Positions 22,631 to 29,560 of a DNA stretch of 46,425 nt are shown one piece after another. Every line of letters starts with the position of its first letter. Positions within the stretch are counted from its first letter, which is position 1. Both the position numbers and the translations under genes were made by a program. The notes beneath the pieces were generated by a model. It ran no database searches and was not told the DNA's origin. It was given only the letters and a program-made list of their open reading frames with translations. This stretch comes from CAZVWJ01 sp964631325 (GTDB taxonomy: Bacteria > T1Sed10-126). The stretch spans positions 1-46,425 of the forward strand of contig CAZVWJ010000017.1 of the NCBI GenBank assembly GCA_964631325.1. The letters run 5' to 3'.

Positions 22631-23983
22631 CTACGAAAGATCTATTTTATCAGCCACGTCCTGGGCCGCCCGGGCCAGTGGATACTTGGTGGGAGCTGCA
22701 GTAAGATACGGATGGGTGGCCATCTGCATTGTGGACAGCTCATTAAACGAAACACGCTGCTGGATGCAGATGCCAATGGTATTAATTAATTCTCCACAGG
22801 AAATCCCTCCCGCAACCTGACCGCCCATAATTATACCCGAGTTTTTAGAAAAAATGAGTTTAACCTTCTGTTGAGCTGCTCCCGGCAGTTTCCCCGGGTG
22901 TTTATCCATGACTTCAAACTCACCGTTAACGGTGATAAAACCTTCTTCACGGGCCACCTTCTCAGTCAATCCCGCACAGCCCAGCACAAGCCCATCAAGA
23001 TAGGTCGAATAAATGCCCACCGTTCCCTTGTTCTCACGAATTGTTTTTAGTTCATAGATATTGGCCCCGGCAATTCGGGCCTCGGCTGTAGCCATGGAAG
23101 CAAGCATCGTCAAATTGTCCTTGCGAGTGAAAAAATCACGCTTGCCGGCACAATCCCCGATAGCAAATATTCCTTCCTTTTTGGTCCGCATGTATTCATC
23201 GGTCCAGATCCTCCCACTATCCGTCAAAAGCAGACCAAGATTCTCGGCCAGTTCAGTATTAGGGACGCCGCCGGCCGCCGCAATTACCGCCCCGGTATTA
23301 ATTTCCTGGCCACCGGAAAGGACGGCTTTTTCAGCCAGATTATCGCCCTTTATTTGTTCAATTGAACTGTTCGTGATAATTTTCGCACCGCGTGCTTCTA
23401 ATTGTTCCCGGGCAAGCGCAGAAAATTCCGGGTCAAACGAATTGGGCAGAACTTCGGACATCATTTCCACGATAGTAACCTGTTTTCCTTCCTTGAGCAG
23501 TTCATCGGCAATCTCCAGACCGATAAATCCTCCCCCGATCACAACAACCTCTTCTGTCCGGTGCATTTGTTCCACTACTTCTTCAAGGTAATTCATATCC
23601 TTTTTAATAAGAAAGACATTATCTTTATCAATCCCTTCAATAGGTGGAGGAGCGGGAGAAGAACCGGTGGCTAGCACTAATTTCTCAAACTTATAGTTCT
23701 TGCCATCCGCTGTCTCAACAAGCCGTTTTTCTTCATCAACTCTAACCGCCTTTCCAACCTCAGTCTCGATATTTTTTTGAGCCAAAGAATCATAGCTCAT
23801 TTTATTATCTTCCGGCGACTCCAGGGAAGAAAGAGTATAAGGGATACCACAGGGGACAACTCCCTCTTCTTTATCCCGAAGCAGAAGTATCTCTTTTTCC
23901 GGATAGTTTTTGCGGGCTGTAGTGGCACAGACCATCCCGGCCGGGCCACCACCAATTACTAACAAATTTGTTTCAGTTTTCAT
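22631..23983 (-). CDS. FAD/NAD(P)-dependent CoA-disulfide/persulfide reductase-like oxidoreductase
   Basis: This 450-aa flavoprotein has a FAD-binding GGGPAG (residues 11-16), the redox motif VPCGIPY with active Cys45, ATGSSP, an NAD-binding VVVIGGGFIGLEIADEL (near residue 148) and IFAIGDCAGK (near 275). The single Cys in the (S/V)PCGIPY motif is the mark of the CoA-disulfide reductase, NADH oxidase and NADH-dependent persulfide reductase (Nsr) group. No C-terminal rhodanese domain is present. It probably reduces CoA disulfide, persulfide or polysulfide. AGGAGG precedes the ATG. It faces the ferredoxin/DsrE genes, again pointing to sulfur handling. Confidence 0.88.
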   Translation of the reverse strand: MKTETNLLVIGGGPAGMVCATTARKNYPEKEILLLRDKEEGVVPCGIPYTLSSLESPEDNKMSYDSLAQKNIETEVGKAVRVDEEKRLVETADGKNYKFEKLVLATGSSPAPPPIEGIDKDNVFLIKKDMNYLEEVVEQMHRTEEVVVIGGGFIGLEIADELLKEGKQVTIVEMMSEVLPNSFDPEFSALAREQLEARGAKIITNSSIEQIKGDNLAEKAVLSGGQEINTGAVIAAAGGVPNTELAENLGLLLTDSGRIWTDEYMRTKKEGIFAIGDCAGKRDFFTRKDNLTMLASMATAEARIAGANIYELKTIRENKGTVGIYSTYLDGLVLGCAGLTEKVAREEGFITVNGEFEVMDKHPGKLPGAAQQKVKLIFSKNSGIIMGGQVAGGISCGELINTIGICIQQRVSFNELSTMQMATHPYLTAAPTKYPLARAAQDVADKIDLS

Positions 23984-24150
23984 AAATTATCCTCCTGTAA
24001 ATTTATTAATCCAGACCAATTCCTTAGATAAATTGAATTACCTTTGCCTCAATTAGTTGGTATAAAATAGGGGTGAAAAAATCAAACCGAACAAAGAATG
24101 GTAATTACACCCTTCCCCAATGTCCAGCCAGTTAATGAGCCAGTAAAAAT

Positions 24151-24474
24151 TTACTGCTGATTATTCAGTTGATTCTGCAGATCACGGACCTGCTGTTGCA
24201 GTTGCTGGACCTGCTGTCTCAACTGCTGTTTTTCCGGATCTGCCGGTTCCCGGGCGGACTGCTGGGTCGCCTGGCCAGTATCTTGAGCCTCGGAGGCAGA
24301 CTGAGTCTGAGCCGCATTCTGGCGGAACCAGTTCTGCGCTTCCTCCAGCTGACCGGTATCCTGCAAATACTGGGCCATGGGTGGCTGACCATTCCAGCCG
24401 GGACTGTAACCCATCCGCACCCAGCCGGGCAGGCCGGTCTGGTAATACATGTTACGGTGACCATGTTGTCCCAT
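24151..24474 (-). CDS. DUF5320-like small protein with C-terminal coiled coil
   Basis: The 107-aa protein starts MGQHGHRNMYYQTGLPGWVR (His and aromatic-rich), then PGWNGQPPMAQYLQDTGQ, and ends in a Gln/Leu coiled coil (LRQQVQQLQQQVRDLQNQL). This layout of a Gly/Pro/Met-rich head and a short coiled coil is seen in DUF5320-type proteins beside NifX-like genes. Function is unknown; His residues H4, H6 (GQHGHR) might bind metal. GGAGG lies 8 nt before the ATG at 24474, so the in-frame GTG at 24483 is not needed. It lies 76 nt downstream of the other DUF5320 gene. Confidence 0.72.
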   Translation of the reverse strand: MGQHGHRNMYYQTGLPGWVRMGYSPGWNGQPPMAQYLQDTGQLEEAQNWFRQNAAQTQSASEAQDTGQATQQSAREPADPEKQQLRQQVQQLQQQVRDLQNQLNNQQ

Positions 24475-24550
24475 TTTTAACACCTCCGTAATTTAGTTTA
24501 CCCTGATAAACACATTTGTATTCCACAATAAAAGTCAATTCAAACGAGAC

Positions 24551-24808
24551 TTACCGGCGACCTCGGCCTCGACCGCGGCCCCCACGAAATCCTCGGCCAC
24601 GAGCTCGGAAAAAGCGACGCGGACGGCCAAAGGGAACCACGTTATTTTGAACCGGAACTGTGTTTACCGGCTGAGAAGCCATGCTGGCAGTACCGGCCGG
24701 CTGATTAACCGGAGTTCCTGCGGCCATATTCGTAGCCACACAGGGGCCCAGTCCGCGACCGGTCATCGGGCCCTGACCAAGTGGACCTGTTGCATCTCTG
24801 GCAGGCAT
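24551..24808 (-). CDS. DUF5320 protein with Arg/Gly-rich tail
   Basis: The 85-aa protein begins MPARDATGPLGQGPMTGRGL, the DUF5320 signature (DGTGPxGxGPMTGRGxGxC), including the single Cys (GLGPC). The centre is Ala/Pro/Val-rich and the last 20 residues are nearly pure Arg/Gly/Phe (RARGRGFRGG...). Such tails bind nucleic acids or acidic partners in other proteins; the role here is unknown. AAGGAGGG sets the ATG at 24808. The promoter TTTACA-17-TATATA overlaps a TGAATATATATTCA operator, placing it in the same regulon as the TauE, NifX-like and DsrE genes. Confidence 0.75.
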   Translation of the reverse strand: MPARDATGPLGQGPMTGRGLGPCVATNMAAGTPVNQPAGTASMASQPVNTVPVQNNVVPFGRPRRFFRARGRGFRGGRGRGRGRR

Positions 24809-24831
24809 CAACAATCCCTCCTTTCTTTTTT

Positions 24832-24845
24832 TGAATATATATTCA
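24832..24845. promoter_or_regulatory. TGAATATATATTCA operator, copy 4
   Basis: This is a perfect 14-bp palindrome inside the promoter of the DUF5320 gene. It contains the presumed -10 (TATATA, minus strand 24841-24836). The context TTGAATATATATTCATTCTA matches copies 1 and 3 at 19 of 20 positions. Confidence 0.75.
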
Positions 24846-24864
24846 TTCTACTACACTATGTAAA
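24836..24864 (-). promoter_or_regulatory. Promoter of DUF5320 genes
   Basis: On the minus strand TTTACA (24864-24859), a 17-nt spacer and TATATA (24841-24836) are present. The -10 lies within the operator palindrome, so an occupied operator would block it. Confidence 0.5.
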
Positions 24865-24999
24865 CCATGCCAAGGGAAAATTTATTCCCAACAAAACCTT
24901 AAAACGAATCTCCGCTCTCCAGGTGGGCGATCGTCAGGGTGAGGGGGGGTAATGTTAGCAGGGGACTCAATAGTTTTAATTTAATTAATATTATTTTAA

Positions 25000-25049
25000 A
25001 TCATTTCCGTATAACCGGAATTCCGGAATTCCGGTTATGCGGAAATGAT
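25000..25049. repeat. 50-bp near-perfect palindrome upstream of split permease
   Basis: Two 25-bp arms pair with a single mismatch (a G-T/U pair). Read from 25002 it is six 8-mers: CATTTCCG, TATAACCG, GAATTCCG, GAATTCCG, GTTATGCG, GAAATGAT. The same six-unit pattern is at 4436-4483 upstream of modA. It lies on the far side of the ModE-box promoter, 53 nt before the -35. Confidence 0.8.
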
Positions 25050-25103
25050 TCATTTTATTTTTTAATATTTTGATGGCCTGGGATGGGGAATCCCGGGAAA
25101 CTG

Positions 25104-25130
25104 CTTGTCGGGAAAGGTTTTGTTCGTTAT
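25104..25130 (+). promoter_or_regulatory. Promoter of split permease operon
   Basis: TTGTCG is followed by a 17-nt spacer and TATCCT. The -35, the spacer and the start of the operator are nearly identical to the modA promoter (CTGCTTGTCGGG, AAGGTTTTGTTCGTTAT in both), which is strong evidence for common control. Confidence 0.6.
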
Positions 25131-25148
25131 CCTTAACCTCATATAACG
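25125..25148 (+). promoter_or_regulatory. ModE-type operator of split permease operon
   Basis: CGTTAT-N12-ATAACG has the same 6-12-6 layout as the site before modA and the E. coli ModE box. It overlaps the -10, and the gene start follows 27 nt later behind AGGAGG. The N12 spacers differ between the two sites while the half-sites are invariant, as expected of a protein-binding site. Confidence 0.75.
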
Positions 25149-25175
25149 ATAGGGATTTAGTAGGAGGAATTACGT

Positions 25176-25799
25176 ATGAGCAAAACGAATGTTCGCCGGT
25201 TAAGCCTCGTTGGAACTTCTCTGCTGGCCATTATTCTCGGTTGGCTTGTCTTATTTCCTTACCGTAAACTTCCTTTCCTGGGCACTTATGCCCCTTACTT
25301 GGGAAAAAATCCAAGTATTCACCTCCTGATAATTGTTGGCCTGGCAATTTATCTGCATCTAAACATTTCCCGGCCACAGTTAGCCCGGGAGAGCACTCAA
25401 AGCTCAATTTCTGCGTTAAAAACCTCACTACCCAATGTGTTGGGGGCACTGCTGATTGCCGGGGCGGCCGTTCAGCTTATCCCCGGCAAACTGCTGGCCA
25501 GCTTGCTCGGTGAGCAAGCCGGCCTGGTCGCCGTCTTCAGCGGCGTCAGCATTGGTGCTCTTTTGCCGGCCTGCCCGTTCATCAGTTATCCGATAATTGG
25601 CGCCCTCTACTCGGCCGGAGCCGGCTTTAACGGGGTAATGGCCCTGCTGTTTGGAGCCGGCCTGGGATTCATCTGCACTATCAGCGCCGATCTTACGTTT
25701 TTTAACCTGCAGATTTCCGTGCTTCGCATTGTTCTCTCCTGGCTGGCCGCTATAACAGCCGGACTGCTATTTTTCTTTGCGGGGACGTATTTTGGTTGA
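25176..25799 (+). CDS. Half-size permease, COG0701/DUF318-like, subunit A
   Basis: This 207-aa membrane protein has about six hydrophobic segments (residues 10-28, 48-62, 87-108, 115-150, 155-178 and 183-206). The hallmark is SIGALLPACPFISYPIIGAL (near 130), which matches SLLPPCPFIAYPVVQG in the next gene. The LLPxCPFIxYP motif recalls the Pro-Cys motif of DUF318 (ArsP-like) permeases, but those are 300+ residues with two repeats, so each gene here looks like one half. AGGAGG sets the ATG. The ModE-type box ties it to molybdate supply, so a molybdate, tungstate or thiometallate substrate is inferred. Confidence 0.65.
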   Translation: MSKTNVRRLSLVGTSLLAIILGWLVLFPYRKLPFLGTYAPYLGKNPSIHLLIIVGLAIYLHLNISRPQLARESTQSSISALKTSLPNVLGALLIAGAAVQLIPGKLLASLLGEQAGLVAVFSGVSIGALLPACPFISYPIIGALYSAGAGFNGVMALLFGAGLGFICTISADLTFFNLQISVLRIVLSWLAAITAGLLFFFAGTYFG

Positions 25800-25831
25800 A
25801 AATATTTAGTGATTAAGGGATTGAAAGAAAT

Positions 25832-25993
25832 CGTGATGAGGTGACTAAGGGACGGAGGGACGAAGGAAAAACAGAAACCGTGGGACGTGATGCCGTGATG
25901 AGGTGATGAGGCAAATTTGTAAAACGGGACGATGTGACAAAGTGACGAAGGGACGAGGGAAACTGAAAACCCGTAACCCGCAACTCGTAACAC
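25832..25993. repeat. Degenerate octanucleotide-period repeat
   Basis: From about 25833 the sequence reads as 8-mers with a drifting consensus: GTGATGAG, GTGACTAA, GGGACGGA, GGGACGAA, then later GTGATGAG, GTGATGAG, TGACGAAG, GGACGAGG, and at the end AACCCGTA, ACCCGCAA, CTCGTAAC. The period is kept while the unit changes. It lies in the 284-nt gap between the two permease halves. ORFs through it are low-complexity and not real. It separates genes expected to be co-transcribed. Confidence 0.7.
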
Positions 25994-26083
25994 ATAACCT
26001 TGAAGATAGGACAAAGTAGTTCATAACTTCCTGAAGAGCCAAGATTTTCTGGCGAGTAAGATAAACGGAGGGATGAAAGCAAG

Positions 26084-26623
26084 ATGGATAAATTAAAAAA
26101 ATTCCCCTGGGATAAGTATTTTATGCTGCTCCTGGCGGGCATTGTCTATACCGTTCTTTTTCTTTTCAAATCTCAACTGGCCCTGGCTTCTTTCTGGCAG
26201 GCTCTGGCTGAAATTAAAAAACTGCTGGTGCCCCTGGTGCTGGCAATATTTTTTGGCGGCACTGCACGGGTCCTGCTCAAATATTACACTCCGCAAAAAT
26301 TACTGAACGGTAGAAGTTGTCTTTTCACCGCCGGTTCCATCGGCAGTCTCCTCCCTCCCTGCCCGTTTATTGCCTATCCGGTTGTCCAGGGGTTCCGGGC
26401 CGGCGGGCTTTCATTGCCCGGACTACTTGTAATGCTGATTACAACCACTGTTGTTGAAACCGCCCAGCTTTTCTGCGGCCTGGCGGTTTTCGGCCTTGAA
26501 ATAGTAACTCTGCGAATTATTTTTGCCTTTCTCGGTTCAATGTTTGTCGGGATTTTACTAATAAGCTTTAATAATCTCACTCAAACAGGCTGGGTAAAGC
26601 CCCTTAATGAAACTGAAGCTTAA
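26084..26623 (+). CDS. Half-size permease, COG0701/DUF318-like, subunit B
   Basis: This is a 179-aa paralog-like partner of the preceding gene with four to five hydrophobic segments. The motif SIGSLLPPCPFIAYPVVQGF lies near residue 87, and VVETAQLFCGLAVFGLEIVTLR (about 126-147) lines up with FICTISADLTFFNLQISVLR in subunit A. The glutamate in place of a Ser/Asp may change ion coupling. Two unequal halves suggest a heterodimer. It precedes the porin gene by 27 nt, so the export or import path may span both membranes. The start is ATG with AGG upstream at about 10 nt. Confidence 0.65.
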   Translation: MDKLKKFPWDKYFMLLLAGIVYTVLFLFKSQLALASFWQALAEIKKLLVPLVLAIFFGGTARVLLKYYTPQKLLNGRSCLFTAGSIGSLLPPCPFIAYPVVQGFRAGGLSLPGLLVMLITTTVVETAQLFCGLAVFGLEIVTLRIIFAFLGSMFVGILLISFNNLTQTGWVKPLNETEA

Positions 26624-26650
26624 ACCTCTTGCAAGACTGGAGGCATTATA

Positions 26651-27805
26651 ATGCTGTCTCGTAATAATTCAAAAAATTCCGTAGTTTATTTTTTCTGCCT
26701 GATTCTTATCCTCTTCCCCGTTCTTACCTCCGCCCGGACCGAGGCGGAGGACCGAGAGCTGTTTTGCTGGGACAAACATCCGCAACTGCGCAGTGCCGAC
26801 GGAAAGTTTAAACTTTCCCTGCGCGGACTGGGCCAATTCCGCTACGAATTTTTGGACGCCGAGAACAGCAATGACAAAAGTTCTTTTCTCTTTCGGCGGC
26901 TGGATCTCGACCTGCGCGGCCATCTGCACAACCCCCGGTTAACTTTCCGAATAAATCCGGAACTTGCCGACGAAGATCTGCACCTGAACGTCGGCTGGTT
27001 CAACTATAAATTTTCGCCCGGCCTGCAAATTCGCGGCGGCCAGTTCAGTGTCCCTTTTTCCTTGGAACGAGACCGGCCCTCGAGCTGTCATAATTTCTTA
27101 GAATTATCCGCGGCCAACAACCACTTCCAGTGGCCGGGCGGTGGAGATAAAGACATCGGGATTACTATTCATGGGAAAACCGCCTGGCACGGCACTCTGA
27201 ACTACGCCTTCGGTGTTTTTGGCGGCCAGGGACGGCTGGAAAAACAGGCGGAAACCAGCGGCAATTTGTATGCTCTGCGGACAGTTTACACACCACTGGG
27301 ACGCTATAAGCGAGCCAGCGCCCTGGCTAAACCAACTGCCGGGATAAATTTTTCGTTCGGGCTCGGCGGCTACCTCGCCCACGACAACACGGTCCGGGAC
27401 TGGAACGTGTATTCCAACAATAGCTTTGATACCGGCGGCCGGGTAAGTTCTTTGACTGCCGACCTGCAGTTCCAGACCGGCCGCTTTTCTCTATTGGCCG
27501 AAGGTTTCTATCACCGGATTGAACCGGAACAGCCGGGGAAAGATTACAACGGCCGCGGCTTCAACGGCGAACTCGGTTACCTGTTTCTGCCTGAAAAATT
27601 CTATAGTGTCTGCCGAATTTCACATTCCAAACCCAACCAGGCAGAAAAGAAACGACGTAAGAAAGAAATTGCCCTGGCCGGCCAGTATTACTTCCGGGGC
27701 CATCAAAACAAGCTGGTAACCGAACTAACCAGGATAGAAAAATTCACCGATGGCAGTTGGCAAGAAGATAAAAAACTCCGCCTCCAGTACCAGTTCAACT
27801 TTTGA
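26651..27805 (+). CDS. OprO/OprP-type anion-selective outer membrane porin
   Basis: The 384-aa protein begins with a signal peptide (hydrophobic stretch, residues 11-27, FFCLILILFPVLTS). The barrel then shows the family features FLFRRLDLDLRGHLHNPRLT, RINPELAD, QIRGGQFSVPFSLER and KDIGITIHGK, and ends in an aromatic strand LQYQFNF typical of outer-membrane proteins. OprP-type porins favour phosphate and polyphosphate; anion preference fits a molybdate-like oxyanion. It is encoded 27 nt after the permease half B, so the porin likely belongs to the ModE-box operon. Confidence 0.82.
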   Translation: MLSRNNSKNSVVYFFCLILILFPVLTSARTEAEDRELFCWDKHPQLRSADGKFKLSLRGLGQFRYEFLDAENSNDKSSFLFRRLDLDLRGHLHNPRLTFRINPELADEDLHLNVGWFNYKFSPGLQIRGGQFSVPFSLERDRPSSCHNFLELSAANNHFQWPGGGDKDIGITIHGKTAWHGTLNYAFGVFGGQGRLEKQAETSGNLYALRTVYTPLGRYKRASALAKPTAGINFSFGLGGYLAHDNTVRDWNVYSNNSFDTGGRVSSLTADLQFQTGRFSLLAEGFYHRIEPEQPGKDYNGRGFNGELGYLFLPEKFYSVCRISHSKPNQAEKKRRKKEIALAGQYYFRGHQNKLVTELTRIEKFTDGSWQEDKKLRLQYQFNF

Positions 27806-27849
27806 TATAATGTAACTGTCAGTTATTTTTTTCAGGAGGAGTGCGGACA

Positions 27850-28905
27850 ATGGACAATCAATTATTATTTAAACTCAGTCCGGCTATTTTTGTAGCTCTT
27901 GGAACACTTTTTCTGATGGTCCTTGTCGGCTGGATTATCGGCAAGAAATTCAAATATCAACCGGAAATTGAAATAATCCGGGTTGGCGTGCTGGCCGGGT
28001 TGGCACTGACCGGCAGTATTTTACTGGTCCTTGTGCTTCCGGTTGCTCCGGAAACACAGGATAATATATTAAAAATCGGTGGACTGTTGCTCTCCGCTCT
28101 GGTCATCTTCTCTTCGACCACGGTTATCCGTGACCTGGCCGCCGGTATAGCCATGCGTTTTTTCTCCCCCTATCGCCCCGGTGATTACCTCTCCACCGAC
28201 AATTATTTTGGCCGGGTTACAGAATTCGGGCTAATTCACACTGAACTACAGACTATTGACCGCTCCCTGGTCACCTTTTCCAACGCCAAGCTACTTTCCG
28301 ATACCTTCAAGACCATCCCGGCCTCGGGCACCCTGGTTTCTGTCGAAGTTTCCCTCGGCTACGATATTCCCCACCAGGAAGTAGAAAAACACCTGCTGAC
28401 GGCGGCCGAAGAAATGGATCTGGAAGAACCGTTTGTTCATCTTTTGGAACTGGGCAATTTCTGGGTCCGTTACCGGGTTTCCGGTCTGCTTGAAGAAGTG
28501 GAGGACCTGCTCACCATCCGTTCAAACTTTCGCCGAGCAGTGCTGGATAAACTTCACGCCGCGGGGGTGGAAATTGTTTCTCCGGACTATTTGAATCGCC
28601 GGGATCTGGCTTCCGATCAGCCGGTAATCCCTGAAGCGACCACGGCCGAGCCAGCGACTTCAACCAGAAATGATCAAGCGGAAGAAATAGCTTTTCAGAA
28701 GGCCCTGGAAGTAGAAAAAGTGGAAAAAGTTCGCCAGGTCCTGGAAGAGCTGGAGAACCATAAGCAAGAATTACAGGAAAAACTCAACGCGGCAGACAAC
28801 AAGGATAATACTGAACTAAAAAATCAAGTCTCCCGCATCGACGAGAGAATTGCGGAATTAGAAAAGCACCTTGAAAATCTGGAAACTGAAACAAACTCTG
28901 ATTAA
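27850..28905 (+). CDS. MscS-family mechanosensitive channel with coiled-coil tail
   Basis: This 351-aa protein has three hydrophobic segments (about residues 10-27, 41-63 and 74-92). The pore-lining region IFSSTTVIRDLAAGIAMRFF matches the MscS TM3 pattern. The beta domain follows, with YRPGDYL..YFGRVTEFGLIHT, and then the alpha-beta domain VEVSLGYDIPHQEVE. Residues 275-351 are a charged coiled coil (VRQVLEELENHKQELQEKL...). It releases osmolytes on hypo-osmotic shock. The ATG at 27850, with GGAGG 9 nt before, is preferred over GTG at 27841, which overlaps the ribosome site. A weak hairpin lies between it and the porin gene. Confidence 0.88.
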   Translation: MDNQLLFKLSPAIFVALGTLFLMVLVGWIIGKKFKYQPEIEIIRVGVLAGLALTGSILLVLVLPVAPETQDNILKIGGLLLSALVIFSSTTVIRDLAAGIAMRFFSPYRPGDYLSTDNYFGRVTEFGLIHTELQTIDRSLVTFSNAKLLSDTFKTIPASGTLVSVEVSLGYDIPHQEVEKHLLTAAEEMDLEEPFVHLLELGNFWVRYRVSGLLEEVEDLLTIRSNFRRAVLDKLHAAGVEIVSPDYLNRRDLASDQPVIPEATTAEPATSTRNDQAEEIAFQKALEVEKVEKVRQVLEELENHKQELQEKLNAADNKDNTELKNQVSRIDERIAELEKHLENLETETNSD

Positions 28906-28945
28906 TTTGGACTATCTTCTACCGCTACCAAGGAGGCATTAACCG

Positions 28946-29485
28946 ATGAAAGAAGAAATTACTTTAACCAGCGCAAACAGACTGATCAATAACGGCCCGG
29001 TGGTCCTGGTCACCTGTCAGCAGGAAGATCAGCCCAACGTCTTCACCGTCGCCTGGAACATGCCGGTCAGCCACGAGCCCCCGCTGGTTGCAATAAGTTG
29101 TGGAGAAAGCAATTTTTCCCACGAAGTTATCCTGGAAACGGAGGAATTTGTACTTAATGTTCCGGACGCCCGGATCGTTGAGCCAACCTTCCGGTGTGGC
29201 ACAATCTCCGGAAGCGAGACCGACAAATTTGAAGCAACCGGCCTGACCCCGGCCCCGGCCAAAGAGGTTGAACCGCCAATCGTCGAGGAATGCGTCGGCC
29301 ATCTCGAGTGCAAGCTGGTCGACAAGCCAGAATCCGGGGACCATTCCATCTTTGTTGGCGAGGTTCTCGCCGCTTACGCGGAAGCCGATAAATTTGACGA
29401 CATCTGGCAGGTGGAAAAGACCGGCATCATCCACCACCTGGGCGGCAACAACTTCTGCGAAAGCCGCAATCTGCACCAGGTCTAA
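28946..29485 (+). CDS. Flavin reductase-like FMN-binding protein (flavoredoxin type)
   Basis: The 179-aa split-barrel FMN protein has the flavoredoxin/flavin-reductase features NGPVVLVTCQ, VAWNMPVSHEPPLVAISCG, TEEFVLNVPDA and GSETDKFEATGL. HLECKLVDKPESGDHSIFVGEV is the last barrel strand pair. Such proteins bind FMN and pass electrons from NAD(P)H or ferredoxin in anaerobes. AAGGAGG lies 9 nt before the ATG. It follows mscS by 40 nt and may share its transcript. Confidence 0.88.
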   Translation: MKEEITLTSANRLINNGPVVLVTCQQEDQPNVFTVAWNMPVSHEPPLVAISCGESNFSHEVILETEEFVLNVPDARIVEPTFRCGTISGSETDKFEATGLTPAPAKEVEPPIVEECVGHLECKLVDKPESGDHSIFVGEVLAAYAEADKFDDIWQVEKTGIIHHLGGNNFCESRNLHQV

Positions 29486-29560
29486 GCATAACACTTACTG
29501 CCTTCAATTAATTATTACCGATGACATGGTATACAGCGGGATTACTTAATGTTATGCTTA
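29483..29560. repeat. Inverted repeat flanking the csp leader
   Basis: TAAGCATAACA (29483-29493, overlapping the stop codon of the flavin reductase-like gene) and TGTTATGCTTA (29550-29560) are exact reverse complements 56 nt apart. It lies upstream of the roughly 100-nt leader of the cold-shock gene and may end the upstream transcript or fold the csp leader. Confidence 0.55.

Larger units (their letters stand above)
24815..25175. other. Regulatory 361-bp intergenic region
   Basis: No gene is seen. The region contains the divergent promoter/operator of the DUF5320 gene (24832-24864), an AT-rich stretch, the 50-bp palindrome (25000-25049), and the promoter plus ModE-type box of the permease gene (25102-25148). 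It is the densest regulatory stretch in the window. Confidence 0.7.

Noticed and set aside
25050..25175. Moco/Tuco riboswitch upstream of modA and the permease
   Set aside because: The conserved part is a promoter plus a 24-bp palindrome centred on the -10, so it acts as DNA. The leader after the start site is too short for that riboswitch.
25832..25993. CRISPR array
   Set aside because: Repeats are 8 nt, degenerate and contiguous, without spacers of constant length; no cas genes.
25607..26142. Minus-strand ORFs of about 110-135 aa between the permease halves
   Set aside because: They translate the 8-nt repeat into low-complexity Ser/Pro/Val/Arg text and have no ribosome sites.
27806..27840. 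Terminator between porin and mscS
   Set aside because: TAACTGTCAGTTA followed by T is suggestive, but the stem is only 4-6 bp with a minimal loop, too weak to call.
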